Positions 17,069-31,208 of a stretch of 64,000 nucleotides of DNA are shown here, piece by piece (position 1 is the stretch's first letter; the number at the start of each line of letters is the position of its first letter). A program made the position numbers and the translations under genes. This DNA comes from Nakamurella aerolata (GTDB lineage Bacteria; Actinomycetota; Actinomycetes; Mycobacteriales; Nakamurellaceae): the NCBI RefSeq assembly GCF_013002705.1, contig NZ_JABEND010000008.1, positions 178,390-242,389 on the forward strand, in the 5' to 3' direction. A model generated the notes under the pieces. The model searched no databases and had not been told where the DNA came from. It was given only the letters and a program-made list of their open reading frames with translations.

Positions 17069-18238
17069 TTGCTGCGACTCGGCGACGCCGGCCCCGAGGT
17101 CGGGCAGCTGCGGCGATCGCTGTCGTCGCTCGGGCTGCTGCCGCCCCAGACCACCGAGGAGTCCGGCGCGGAGGTCTTCGACCGTGACGTCGACTCAGCG
17201 GTGCGCGCGTTCCAGCAGGGACGCCAGTTGCTGGTCGACGGCAAGGTGGGGCCGGCCACCGAACAGGCACTGCTGGACGCCCGTTGGAAGCTCGGCGACC
17301 GCACCCTGTCGTACACGCTGTCCGCGCCGATGACTGGCGACGACATCGTTGATCTGCAGAACCAGCTGTCGAATCTCGGCTACAACACCGGCCGCCCGGA
17401 CGGGCTGTTCGGAGCCCGCACCGACGCCGCGGTCCGGCAGTTCCAGCGCGACTGCGGGCTGCCGGAGGACGGCGTCTTCGGCCTGGAGACCGGGCGGGAG
17501 TTGCAGCGGATCACCAAACGCCAACTGGTGACCGGCGGCCGCCCGCACTACCTGCGGGAGCACCAGCGGGTGCGGTCGGCCGGGCCGCGGCTGCGCGGCA
17601 AGCGCATCGTCATCGACCCTGGTTACGGCGGCGCGGACACTGGTTTCCTGATCACCGGTCCGGACGGCGAGCAGATGAGCGCCGCCGACCTGGTGTTCGA
17701 CCTGGCCCGCCGGCTGGAAGGCCGGATGACGGCCACCGGCATGGCCACCTACCTCACCCGCGGCCCCAACGACGACCCGGATCCCAAGCAGCGCGCCGGT
17801 TTGGCCAACTCCATCGACGCCGACCTGCTGCTCAGCCTGCACATCGAGTCGAACCCGTCGCCGCTGGCGTCCGGCATCGCCACCTTCCACTTCGGCACCG
17901 ACACCGGCAAGACGTCGACGCTCGGGGAGCAGCTGGCCTCGCTGGTGCACCGCGAGCTGGTGGCCCGCACCCGGATGCTCGACTGCCGGGTGCACCACGG
18001 GGCCTGGGGCGTGCTGGTGCTCACCAACATGCCGGCGATCCAACTGGAGCTCGGCTATCTGTCCAATCCGGATGACCGGGCCAAGCTCCTCGACCCCGAG
18101 TTCCGGAACCGGGTGGCCGAGGGCATTCTGGTCGCGGTGAAGCGGCTCTACATGGACGGCAGGGACGAGCCGCACACCGGCACCTTCACGCTGTCCGACC
18201 TGATGGCGCACGAACGCTCGGTGCACGGCGCCGAGTAG
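17069..18238 (+). CDS. cwlM: CwlM-like N-acetylmuramoyl-L-alanine amidase homologue, probably non-catalytic
   Basis: A 389-residue protein with a TTG start chosen from AGGAGG seven bases upstream; MLRLGDAGPEVGQLR matches the start of peptidoglycan-binding domains. Two PG_binding_1 domains (about 5-70 and 88-150) precede an Amidase_3 domain (178-370). The usual zinc motif DPGHGG is DPGYGG (Tyr186), and the expected Glu ligand position reads Ala206 (SAADLVFDLA); His258 and the catalytic-type Glu327 (LELGYLSNP) remain. There is no signal peptide. Mycobacterial CwlM is a cytoplasmic activator of MurA controlled by PknB, not a hydrolase; the lost ligands and cytosolic location suggest the same role here. 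It sits after trxBA as in mycobacteria. Confidence 0.85.
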   Translation: MLRLGDAGPEVGQLRRSLSSLGLLPPQTTEESGAEVFDRDVDSAVRAFQQGRQLLVDGKVGPATEQALLDARWKLGDRTLSYTLSAPMTGDDIVDLQNQLSNLGYNTGRPDGLFGARTDAAVRQFQRDCGLPEDGVFGLETGRELQRITKRQLVTGGRPHYLREHQRVRSAGPRLRGKRIVIDPGYGGADTGFLITGPDGEQMSAADLVFDLARRLEGRMTATGMATYLTRGPNDDPDPKQRAGLANSIDADLLLSLHIESNPSPLASGIATFHFGTDTGKTSTLGEQLASLVHRELVARTRMLDCRVHHGAWGVLVLTNMPAIQLELGYLSNPDDRAKLLDPEFRNRVAEGILVAVKRLYMDGRDEPHTGTFTLSDLMAHERSVHGAE

Positions 18239-18279
18239 CCGATTCGGCCCATTCGGCCTCGGGCCGGACGTGCGCTCCG

Positions 18280-18285
18280 CATACT
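18280..18285 (+). promoter_or_regulatory. -10 box for a leaderless lipoprotein mRNA
   Basis: CATACT lies 7 bases before ATG 18293, with no Shine-Dalgarno in between. Confidence 0.4.
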
Positions 18286-18292
18286 GTTCGGC

Positions 18293-19528
18293 ATGTCTGC
18301 AACCACCCGGACGGCGCTCGGTGGCCGGCTGGCGGGCGCCGCGCTCGCCGTTGCGCTGCTCACCCTGACGGCGTGCTCCGATCCCGTCGCCGGTGACGCC
18401 GAATCCGGCTACCAGCCACCGGCGATCGACAAGGTGCGCCTGACGCAGAGCCCACCGCCCGGCGGGGAGATCATCGCCATCTCCGCCGACGGCAGCCGCA
18501 CCGTCGCCATCGACAACAACAAGGTGTGCAGCGTCCGCGGCACCGACCAGCCGGTGTGCGCGCAGTTGCCGGACGACGGACCCAAGCCCGCGGTGGCGCT
18601 GGCACCGGCCGGCGACCGGTACGTCGTTTTCACCGACCCGCGCACCGTCGGATACCCGCCGGTCGGGGGCGCGTGGATCGTGGCCGCCGACACCGGCAAG
18701 GCCACCACCATCGAACTCCCGCGGCGCACGCTGCCGTCCGGTCGAGGCGCCGGCGCCCCGAGCCCCACCGAGCCGAGCGGCAGCGCGCCGGGTGGTAGCG
18801 CGCCGAGCGGTAGCGCGCGCTCGAGCAGCCCGCCCGCCGGCAGCGGCGGGCCCGATCTGCCGGAGCTGATGGCCGCGTTCGTATGGGGCGAGAACGACAC
18901 GCTCTACGGCGTCACCATCGGCAGCGGGGTGGTGCAGGTGAACCCGGCTGACGGCAGCACCAAGCAGCTGGTACCGGGCGCCACCGAACCGTACGACGTG
19001 CTGACCCGGGTGACGCTCGCCGGCTCGACGCTGGTGACGCTGCGCCGGGTCGCCCCGAACGACACCCGGCTGGTTTCGCTGACGCTGCCGGCCGGAACCC
19101 CGGCCGGCCCACAGGTGCCGCTGGGCGAGGGCCAGCCGCTGTTGCTGGGCGCCTCACCCGATGGTCAGCACGCGCTGGTGTCGAAGACGGACCTGCAGCG
19201 CTTCCTGCCGGGAGAGACCTCCGTCGTCGACCTGAAGACCGGCGCCAAGAAGACAGTGCCCGGCACCGCCGACGCGTACACCATGGCCGGCGGCTACTCC
19301 CCAGATGGTTCGCTGATCGCGCTGGTCACCGCAAACAAGAAGAACGACAGCCGGCTGCCGTCCGGCTTCACCATGGCGCTGGCGCCGGCCGACGGCAGCG
19401 CCGCGCCCCGCCCGGTCGGCGATCCGGGCAAGACCCAGGCGTACGGCGGATTGCGCTGGAACACCAAGAACCCGCTCTGCACCGATGGTTCGCTGATCCC
19501 AGAAGTCGCCTGCTGGACGCTGCAGTAG
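18293..19528 (+). CDS. Lipoprotein with WD40/TolB-like propeller, function unknown
   Basis: A 411-residue exported lipoprotein. The signal peptide ends in the lipobox LTAC (Cys near residue 28). The mature part has propeller-like repeats (GEIIAISADGSRTVAI, LLGASPDGQHALVSK, MAGGYSPDGSLIALV), as in TolB/WD40 folds. Residues about 150-190 are a Ser/Gly/Pro linker (GSAPGGSAPSGSARSS) encoded by short DNA repeats. It is probably anchored on the outer face of the membrane. No enzymatic motif is seen and no partner is evident. Confidence 0.72.
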   Translation: MSATTRTALGGRLAGAALAVALLTLTACSDPVAGDAESGYQPPAIDKVRLTQSPPPGGEIIAISADGSRTVAIDNNKVCSVRGTDQPVCAQLPDDGPKPAVALAPAGDRYVVFTDPRTVGYPPVGGAWIVAADTGKATTIELPRRTLPSGRGAGAPSPTEPSGSAPGGSAPSGSARSSSPPAGSGGPDLPELMAAFVWGENDTLYGVTIGSGVVQVNPADGSTKQLVPGATEPYDVLTRVTLAGSTLVTLRRVAPNDTRLVSLTLPAGTPAGPQVPLGEGQPLLLGASPDGQHALVSKTDLQRFLPGETSVVDLKTGAKKTVPGTADAYTMAGGYSPDGSLIALVTANKKNDSRLPSGFTMALAPADGSAAPRPVGDPGKTQAYGGLRWNTKNPLCTDGSLIPEVACWTLQ

Positions 19529-19681
19529 CGCGAAAGCGCCGGCGCTGCAGTCGTTTTCCGGTCCACCCCGTCGTCCACCGCACTGGCCACCGCGCTGGCC
19601 ACCTCGCTGACTCGCCGGCCGCCGCGCCGGGCGTCCACCAGGCGTCCACCGGGATTCGGCAGCCTTTGAAACACTTGGTCC

Positions 19682-20131
19682 ATGACGGACACGGTGCGGC
19701 TGCGACGAGTCGACCCGGACGAGGTCAGCGGCATCGCGGAGCAGCAGACGGCCCAGCCCTGGGGGCACTGGATCAACAAACCCGACACCGACCACTTCGG
19801 GATCGACGTAGCCGGGCGGGTTGTCGGCCAGATAGTGCTGCACGACATCAATCTCGCGAACGGTGAGGCGCTGATCGCGTACCACGTCTTCGCGGCGTCC
19901 GACCGTCGGCGCGGCTACGCAACACGGGCGCTCGCGCGGCTGGTCGAGCTCGCCACCGAACGCGGCGACCTGCGGCGCTTGGTGATCATCACCTCCGCCG
20001 ACAACGCCGCGTCCCAGGCGCTCGCGCGGCGGGGCGGCTTTCGTTACGTCGGTGCGCCGCGCGAGGACCCGACGGGGCTGGTGTTCGAACGTCAGCTCTC
20101 CCGCGGTACCCGGGCAGGTGATGAACGCTGA
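19682..20131 (+). CDS. GNAT family N-acetyltransferase
   Basis: A 149-residue single-domain acetyltransferase. The acetyl-CoA-binding signature RRRGYATRALARLVELA (Q/R-x-x-G-x-A) lies near residues 75-90, and the family's late strand ALARRGGFRYVG is intact. The acceptor is unknown. It starts at ATG 19682 without a Shine-Dalgarno and ends just before a bidirectional terminator. Confidence 0.85.
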   Translation: MTDTVRLRRVDPDEVSGIAEQQTAQPWGHWINKPDTDHFGIDVAGRVVGQIVLHDINLANGEALIAYHVFAASDRRRGYATRALARLVELATERGDLRRLVIITSADNAASQALARRGGFRYVGAPREDPTGLVFERQLSRGTRAGDER

Positions 20132-20142
20132 CGTGCCCGACA

Positions 20143-20180
20143 GAAAGGGGCCAGGAACCGTGCGGTTCCTGGCCCCTTTC
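20143..20180. terminator. Bidirectional terminator hairpin
   Basis: A perfect 17-bp stem (20143-20159 / 20164-20180) with a GTGC loop, lying between the convergent GNAT and beta-galactosidase genes. The GAAAGGGGCC...GGCCCCTTTC arms serve both strands. Confidence 0.85.
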
Positions 20181-20195
20181 GCGTGCCGAGCGGAA

Positions 20196-24778
<4,583 letters not shown>

Positions 24779-27700
24779 TCAGCTGCAGCTCACCTTGGCG
24801 TCGGCCCAGTCGGCCCGGTCCCACCAGTTGTCGGCGTCCACCTTGCCGACGTCCAGGCGCAGCACGTTGACCCCGGTGACGTCCAGGTCGAGCTGCCGCG
24901 GCTGCTCGCCGGCCCGCACGGTGCCGCTGCGGTACTTCTCGGTGCCGTCGGCGGCGACGACGAACTCGACGTCACCGTCGGCACCCGGCTTGTTCATGCT
25001 GTCGTCGATGCCGACCACCGCGGTGAACCGGTTGCACTGCCCGGCCAGGTAGAACTCGGCCTTCGCGACCGAGTTGGTACCCAAGCCCTTCGCGTAGGTG
25101 ACGCCGGCGAGCACCAGCGGCCCGCCGTCGCCGGCCGCGCCCTCGCCGTTGTTCATGTCGCGCTCCCACGGCCCGAGACCGCCGGTGGACGACAGGAACG
25201 GCAGGTCGGACAGGTAGTGGGTGCCGGCGCCCGGACCGCCGCCCAACAACTCGATCGAGCCGCTGCTGCGCACCGACTGGTTGCTGCCCGCCGGCACCGC
25301 GGTGGCCCGCACCGTGACGGTGGCCTTGGCCGGCAGGTTCGCCTGCGGGTCGGTAGTCAACCGGTAGCTGGCCGTCACGGTGGCGCCGGCGGACACGACG
25401 CCGGGTGCCGGGGTGAGCAGCTCGGCGGTGACGCCGGCGGGCAGCTGCGGTTCGAGGGTGAGCTGGGTGAGATCGGTGAGCGGGTTGGGATTGCGCACCG
25501 ACACGGTCACCGTGGTCGGGTCGGAGGCGTTGAGGTAGCTGTGGTCTGCCTGCAGGGCGACCACGGCGGGCTGGGCGTCGGCGGAGACGAACGCCACCAC
25601 CTGAGCACCGAGCTTGCTGATGTCGCCGGACGGGGTGGTGGGCAGTGTGTCGGTGCTGCTGCCCCTTGGCCCAGGCGTCGCCCATCGCGAACCAGTCGAT
25701 CGGCTTCGGGCTGCTGCCGGAGACCAGCGCGGCGTCCAGGCTGTCGAAGTAGGCCTGCCAGCGCGGCAGGTAGTAGCCGCTGATCAGGCCCGACCACTCG
25801 CGGTTGGCGTAGTCCTTGAGTTGCCCGTCCACCGAGCCGGTGCGGTTGAGCCACACCGTCAACAGCAGCTTGCTGTCGGTGCGCAGCTCGCGCCGCTCGG
25901 CCTCGCTGGCGCCCCACTGATCGGTCTGCGCCAACCACGGGCCGAGCATGGTCTGGGCGTTGCTGCCGGTCACCGTGTCGAGCAGCCTCATGGCGCCGAT
26001 CCAGCGCTCGGTGAGCAGGCGGAACTCGGTGAGATCCTTGGCGTCGTAAGCCTTTTTGATCTGCGGGAGCATCTCGCGACTGGTGTTGGCCAGCACCTGC
26101 CGGCTGACGTCCATCAGGTCGTAGCGGTAGGCGCTGGAGTTCCGCAGCTTCGGGTCGACCGCCAGCAGCTTGGGCAGGGCGGCGGCGAAAGCCGCTGCGT
26201 CGTAGCGCATCTGCCCTGGTGACCAGGTGGCGGCGTGGGTGACGGTGAGGCTGGGCTGGGCGGTGAACAAGCTGTCCTGCGCCTCCGACCAGGTGCCCGA
26301 CGGGGTGTTGTAGGCGGTACTGGCCAGAATGTTCCACGCGGCAGCGGCGTTGGCGTCGGTGCCGCCGTAACGGCGCTGCGCGTACTGCGTGTACCAGTCG
26401 GTCAGGTCGGCTGGCCCTTCGGCCCAGGCCAGATCGGTCAGGAACTCGAAGGCCACCGGGTTGTTGTCACTGCCCTCCGGCATCACGGCGATACCGTCAA
26501 GAGCGCTGCCGGCCTTGCTCTTCCATGCCCAGTAGCGTTGGTTCCAAACCCCGATGTTGGCGCCCATCGTGGTGTGCCCACCAAAGTTCCAGATCGAGCC
26601 GAACGCGTAAGGCGTTCCTTGCCACTGGGTTTCGCGGTTCAGGTTGTTGTAGCGGTCCGAAATCCCGTCCACGATCAGCATTTTCGACTTGTCGACCGCG
26701 TTCAGCGTGGTAGCGAGGGGATTGTTCTGCCAGCCGAGGATGGCCCAGAGAGCGCCGGGTCGGGCCGTCTCAAGGCTGGCCTGCACCGCCTTGCTGGCGG
26801 CTGCGACGTTCACATCGCCGGCACGCCCGCCTTCGTGCAGGAGATCCATCTTGTAGAGCCCAGCGGTACCGAGCCGGGCCTTGGAGGCCGCGTAGAACTC
26901 TTTGGCCACCGCGGCGAGTACCGCGTTGGTGGGGTCCAGCCAGTCCGGGCGCTGCACGGCGCACCACAGCCCCTGCGGGACCGTCTTGGCACCGGGGTTA
27001 CGCGCGGCGAAGTTGTCAGGGACGGTGCCGAAATAGCCTGGCAGAACGGCTTTCATGCCGAGTTCGTCGAGCCGGCCGACGATCTGCTTGCCGAGCGCGG
27101 CCCGCTGATTCAGCACCGTCTCGCTGATCGGCGACGGAAAGCTCGAGATGTTCTGCAGCAACCACCACGGCTGGTGCGCCGCCTGCGGAATCCAGGACAG
27201 CATCTCCGCCTTCGAGTACCCGAACTTAGTGAAGGTGTCGAGGTACACCGCCTCGGTGCCGACCGGGACGAACACCTCGTTGACGCCGTGCAGCGCCAGC
27301 ACGTCGATGGTCCGCTGCCACTCGTCCCAGCCCCGGTAGGCACCGGTGTAGCCGTCGTCGGTGTCGTTGAAGATGTAACGATTCTTGGCGTTCGCCTTTC
27401 CGGTGATCTCCTTGGTGGGCAACGGGAGTCGCGGATTCGCACCGAGCGAGTCGCCGTTCCACGAGATCTCCACCTTGGCCACCTCGGTGAGATAGGCGTT
27501 CAGCCCGCGCACCAGCACCGCGGGGGAGTTGCCCCCGATCAGGATGCGTCCGCGCTGCGCCGCCACCCGGTAGCTATCCACCCCTGGCTGCGCCGGCTGC
27601 TCGGCAACGAAGACGAACCGGGCCGCGGCCACGTCTCCGAGCAGCCGCTTGGTGGCGGCCATCGCCGGCGCGGTGCTCCAGCCGGCCGCTGCTGTCGCGC

Positions 27701-27932
27701 TGGGCGCGCCCTTCGCGGCGGCCGGCGCCGCCTGCGCGGTGCCGGCCGGCGCCAGCACGGTGCCCACCACCAGACTCAATCCGAGAGCGGCAGCCACACC
27801 AGCGACCATGCGGTGGAATCGGCGACCGCCGCGCCCAGCGGAGTGCCGGCGGATGCCCGGCTGCCCGTGCCGCCGTGGCTGCGGGCGCGGTCCGGGCGCC
27901 ACGACGATGGGTTGTTTCGGCTGCGGGTTCAT
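24779..27932 (-). pseudogene. GH89 alpha-N-acetylglucosaminidase, frameshifted
   Basis: An exported NAGLU-type enzyme split by one frameshift. The ATG at 27932 has GTGAGG upstream. A long basic n-region and hydrophobic core end near AQAAPAA. The GH89 catalytic body (GGNSPAVLVRGLNAYL, GVNEVFVPVGTEAVY, YKMDLLHEGGRAGDV, GSIWNFGGHTTMGAN) reads in frame to about 25670. There, near a run of four Gs after WAKG, the frame must change by one base to continue STDTLPTTPSGDISKL..., an intact NEW3 domain and NPCBM domain ending at 24779. The upstream frame runs on to 24972 as nonsense. This may be a true mutation or a homopolymer error. If intact it would release GlcNAc from alpha-linked glycans. Confidence 0.85.
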
Positions 27933-28288
27933 GGCTGACCTCACTGTCGTCCACTTCGGCGATGCGGCGTAATCCGGTTCCGGCTGCGTGACGCGGGTTG
28001 GTGATGATCCGGTCTGGTGCTTGATCGGGCCTGGTGGGTGATCGGGCCCGGTGCGGCCGCCCGGCCGCGGGAAAGCAATTAGTAACGAATAGATCGTTAT
28101 TAATCCCGGTAGTCTGCTTGGCTGTCAAGGGTGGTGGCCAGATTGGTCCGATCATTCGCCTGATCGAGAACGGTTGAGCTCCGAACGACCGGGGCGCTAC
28201 CTGCTGTGACGAGGCGGCTTCCGCTGCTCCGATCGGGCCGGCCCCGCCGTGGCAGCGCTACCACGCGGAGAGGACACCCGACGGCACC
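27933..28288. other. Divergent regulatory spacer between GH89 and ROK genes
   Basis: No gene is seen. It holds the GH89 promoter and AT-rich operator (28078-28128) and the ROK 5' region, and stands out from its surroundings by an AT-rich core. Confidence 0.55.
28078..28128 (-). promoter_or_regulatory. GH89 promoter overlapped by an AT-rich palindromic operator
   Basis: On the minus strand, a perfect TTGACA (28123-28128) and ATTAAT (28099-28104) are spaced 18 bases apart. The palindrome 28078-28104 (ATTA.TAACGA-5-TCGTTA.TAAT) covers the -10 and start site. A repressor bound there, most simply the divergent ROK protein, would block the GH89 gene. Confidence 0.65.
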
Positions 28289-29536
28289 ATGGTGGAACGA
28301 CGCGACGGCACCGGCAATGGGCCGCATCTGCTGCGGCGGCTGAGTCGCTCGGCGGTGCTGCGCCGACTTCGCGATCACGCCGCCGACGGAGCGGCCGTCA
28401 CTGCCAGCGAACTCGTTGCGGCGACCGGACTTTCCCGTCCGGCGGTGGGACGAGCGTTGGTCGATCTTGACGAGCGTGGGCTGATCACCGAGCTGGCGTC
28501 GGCCCGGCCGCTCGGCGCCGGCCGGCCGGCCCGCCGATTTCGCTTCGCCGCCGACCGCGGTCTGGTCGCCGGACTGGAGGTGGGGCCGCAACAGGTGCAG
28601 GTGCTGATCGCCGACCTGGCCGGCCAGGTGCTGACCGAACATCGGGTGGCTACCACCCCGGCGGCGCCCACGGTGCTCACCGCGGCCGCCGATGCCACCC
28701 GGCGCGCGGTGCGCGATCTGGGGAGGCAGCCGGGCGATCTGTGGGCGGTCGGTGTTGGCAGCCCCGGCGTGGTTGACCCGGACGCCGGGGCGGTCCGGTT
28801 GGCACCGAGCATTCCCGGCTGGGCCGGTCTGCCGGTCAGCCGGGTGTTGGGCGAGCGGCTCGGCTGCCCGGTGCTGATCGACAACGACGTCAACCTGGCC
28901 ACGCTCGCCGAGCGGCTCTCCGGCGCCGGGCGCGACCACCGCAACTTCGCCTTTGTGTACTGGGACGAGCGGGTCGGGTCCGGTCTGGTCTTCGACGGGC
29001 AGCAGTATCGCGGCAGCCACTTCGCCGCCGGTGAGGTCGGTTTTCTGCAGGCCGCACCCGGGGCGACGTCCAGCACGCTCGGTGCGTTCGAGGACAGGGT
29101 CGGGCTGCCGGGGCTGCTGCGCACGCTGGACTCGGCGCCGGCCGAGCTGGCCGCGGTGTTGCGGTCGGTGCCCGAGGACGACCGGCTCGCCACCCTGTTC
29201 GGCTGCGCCGAGCCGGCCGGCGCGGCGAAACTCTCGGCCCCGGAACCGGTGGTCGTACAGGCAGAATCCCTGTGCCGCAAGCTCATTGCCGACTTCTGCG
29301 ACGGGGTCGCCGCGCTGGTGCTGGTGGCCGATCCCGGCATGCTGGTGCTGGGCGGCCGGGTCGCTCAAGCCGGGCCGCCGGTGCTGCGCCGAGTCCGCGA
29401 ACAGCTCAGGGAGCGGGTGCTCACCGATCCGGAGATCGTCGGCTCCGAGTTGGGTGAGCGGGCCGTTTGCCTTGGCGCCATGCACCGCGCGCTGGAAACC
29501 GTTGACGCGCGTTTGGAGCAGGCGATCAGCAGCTGA
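28289..29536 (+). CDS. ROK family transcriptional regulator
   Basis: A 415-residue protein. The N-terminal winged helix-turn-helix (VTASELVAATGLSRPAVGRA) is fused to a ROK sugar-kinase-like domain (VAGLEVGPQQVQVLIADLAG; WAVGVGSPGVVDPD; LIDNDVNLATLAE). The usual zinc-binding CGRKGCxE-type segment is not recognisable after ALGEVGFLQ-like sequence, so metal binding may be lost. NagC/XylR-type members repress sugar genes until an amino sugar or its phosphate binds. Divergent placement next to GH89 and the AT-rich operator suggests it controls that gene and perhaps itself. ATG 28289 is taken; no strong Shine-Dalgarno is seen. Confidence 0.85.
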   Translation: MVERRDGTGNGPHLLRRLSRSAVLRRLRDHAADGAAVTASELVAATGLSRPAVGRALVDLDERGLITELASARPLGAGRPARRFRFAADRGLVAGLEVGPQQVQVLIADLAGQVLTEHRVATTPAAPTVLTAAADATRRAVRDLGRQPGDLWAVGVGSPGVVDPDAGAVRLAPSIPGWAGLPVSRVLGERLGCPVLIDNDVNLATLAERLSGAGRDHRNFAFVYWDERVGSGLVFDGQQYRGSHFAAGEVGFLQAAPGATSSTLGAFEDRVGLPGLLRTLDSAPAELAAVLRSVPEDDRLATLFGCAEPAGAAKLSAPEPVVVQAESLCRKLIADFCDGVAALVLVADPGMLVLGGRVAQAGPPVLRRVREQLRERVLTDPEIVGSELGERAVCLGAMHRALETVDARLEQAISS

Positions 29537-29608
29537 GCCACCGGTATCGCACATGGCCAGCCGTTCTCCTCGCGGAGATTGTGAGCCACGCCGGGACCGG
29601 CGCACGCT

Positions 29609-30032
29609 TCACGATCTCTTGCTGTGCAGCTGCTCCCAGTGTTGATTGCGCATGATGCCGAGCAGGTTGCCGAACGGATCGAGCACTGCCGCGGTGGCGA
29701 ACCCCTCGCCACGGTCAGTGATCGGCTGGTACGCGCGACAACCACTGCGCAGCAACTGATTCCAGACTCGCTCCAGGTCGTCCACCGCCCAGTAGGGCAA
29801 TCACCCCGCCCGGTTCGGTGCTGGCCGCGGTGCCGTCTGCGGCGCGCGCATAGCCGCGCTGCATGATGCCGAGCTCCACCTGATCCGGCCCGACCCGAAA
29901 CTCGACGTAGCCGGGAACTCCCTCGGCCGGCTACCGGAAATAGGGCTGCTGGCCGAGCAACTCGGCGTACCAGTCGGCCGCTGCGGCGACATCGTCGGCG
30001 AGGTAGGTGAGGGTGCTGATGCCGTTGAGCAT
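29609..30032 (-). pseudogene. VOC (glyoxalase-like) family protein, broken
   Basis: It starts at ATG 30032 with AAGGAG upstream and reads MLNGISTLTYLADDVAAAAD...GQQPYFR, then meets TAG at 29931-29933. The same frame continues sensibly (PAEGVPGYVEFRVGPDQVEL) until a one-base shift near 29796, after which YWAVDDLERVWNQLLRSGCR ... DPFGNLLGIMRN completes a VOC domain. Two independent lesions make this a decayed gene. Divergence from an intact WYL regulator suggests it was the regulator's target. Confidence 0.85.
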
Positions 30033-30194
30033 GGTCACTTTCTCCTTGGTGGTTTCTCCGGGCTTGCCAGTTCTGCGCTGCCGGTTCTTCGGGCCCGTGC
30101 CGGTTGCTCGGGTCGGCGCCGTTGACCGGCGTGCCACCAGTGCACCTGTGAAAAGTGCTCACCCAATGACTACTTTCCTTGAAAGAGTGTTGGG

Positions 30195-31208
30195 ATGCGC
30201 GCGGATCGACTGATCGCCACCGTCCTGCTGCTGCAGGCGCGCACCCGGGTGACCGCCGCCGAGTTGGCCCGCGAGCTGGAGGTCTCTGTGGCGACCGCCC
30301 GGCGAGACCTTGCGGCCTTGTCGGCAGCCGGAGTGCCGGTCTACCCGCAGCCCGGCCGGGGTGGTGGTTGGCAGCTGGTCGGGGGCGCCCGCACGGATCT
30401 CACCGGCCTCACCGAATCGCAGGCCCGCCAGCTGTTCCTGCTGCTCGGACCCGCGGCGGCCGGCCGACCCGACGCCACCGCAGCACTCGCCAAGCTGCAC
30501 CAGGCGCTGCCTGCGTCGTTCCGCGCGGGTGCGGCCGCCGCCGGTCTGGCCGTGCTCGTCGATCCGGCCGGGTGGGGCGAGCAGCGCGCCGGTCGCCCGG
30601 AAATCGTTGCGACACTTGAACAATCAGTGATCGATCGAGCCGAGCTGCGGCTGCGGTATCGGCCGCGGCAGGGGTCCGCCGAGGTTTCCTCGGGCGACGA
30701 CGTTGCGGTGGTGCGGCCCTTGGCCGTGGTCAGCAAGGGCGACAGCTGGTACCTGCTCGCCGAACGGGGCGAGCGACGCGAGCCGGGCCCCGGTGACCGC
30801 AACCCCGCCGAGACGCGCACCTACCGGATCGACCGCATCCGCTCCGCCACGCGCACCGGCGAGCACTTCACCGCGCCAGAGCCGGCCGAGGTGCGGGCCG
30901 CCTGGAGCACCGCGGTGGCGCAGGTGGAAGCGATCCGCGGGACGGTCGCGGCCACTGTCACGGTGCCGGCGGCGTTGGTTCCGGTGTTGCGCAAGCTGTT
31001 CGGGCGGCACTTCACCCTGGAGCCCGCCGATCAGCCGCGGCAGCCCCCGAGCGCCGCGCTGCACGCAGTGGTGACGGCGCACACCGTCACCGGCCTGGCC
31101 GAACAGCTCGCCGGCTTCGGCAGCACCATCGAGGTGACGGCGCCGGCCGCGGTCCGCGCCGAACTGGCGCGGATCGGGGCCGAGCTGCTGGCGCGTTACT
31201 CCGGCTGA
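30195..31208 (+). CDS. HTH/WYL-domain transcriptional regulator
   Basis: A 337-residue regulator. The N-terminal DeoR/HTH_11-like winged helix (VTAAELARELEVSVATARRD, residues 17-36) is followed by a WYL domain with KGDSWYLLAERGE near residue 185 and a C-terminal WCX-like region. WYL domains bind nucleic-acid or small ligands and switch the DNA-binding state. It is divergent from the broken VOC gene. The inverted sequence CTTTC-CTT-GAAAG at about 30174-30186 just before its start could be its operator. Its last 24 bases are repeated in the downstream tandem duplication. Confidence 0.87.
   Translation: MRADRLIATVLLLQARTRVTAAELARELEVSVATARRDLAALSAAGVPVYPQPGRGGGWQLVGGARTDLTGLTESQARQLFLLLGPAAAGRPDATAALAKLHQALPASFRAGAAAAGLAVLVDPAGWGEQRAGRPEIVATLEQSVIDRAELRLRYRPRQGSAEVSSGDDVAVVRPLAVVSKGDSWYLLAERGERREPGPGDRNPAETRTYRIDRIRSATRTGEHFTAPEPAEVRAAWSTAVAQVEAIRGTVAATVTVPAALVPVLRKLFGRHFTLEPADQPRQPPSAALHAVVTAHTVTGLAEQLAGFGSTIEVTAPAAVRAELARIGAELLARYSG

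Noticed and set aside
25655..25670. Programmed +1 frameshifting in the GH89 gene
   Set aside because: No slow codon, stop or stimulatory hairpin is visible at the junction, and the family is not known for recoding; a mutation or read error is simpler.
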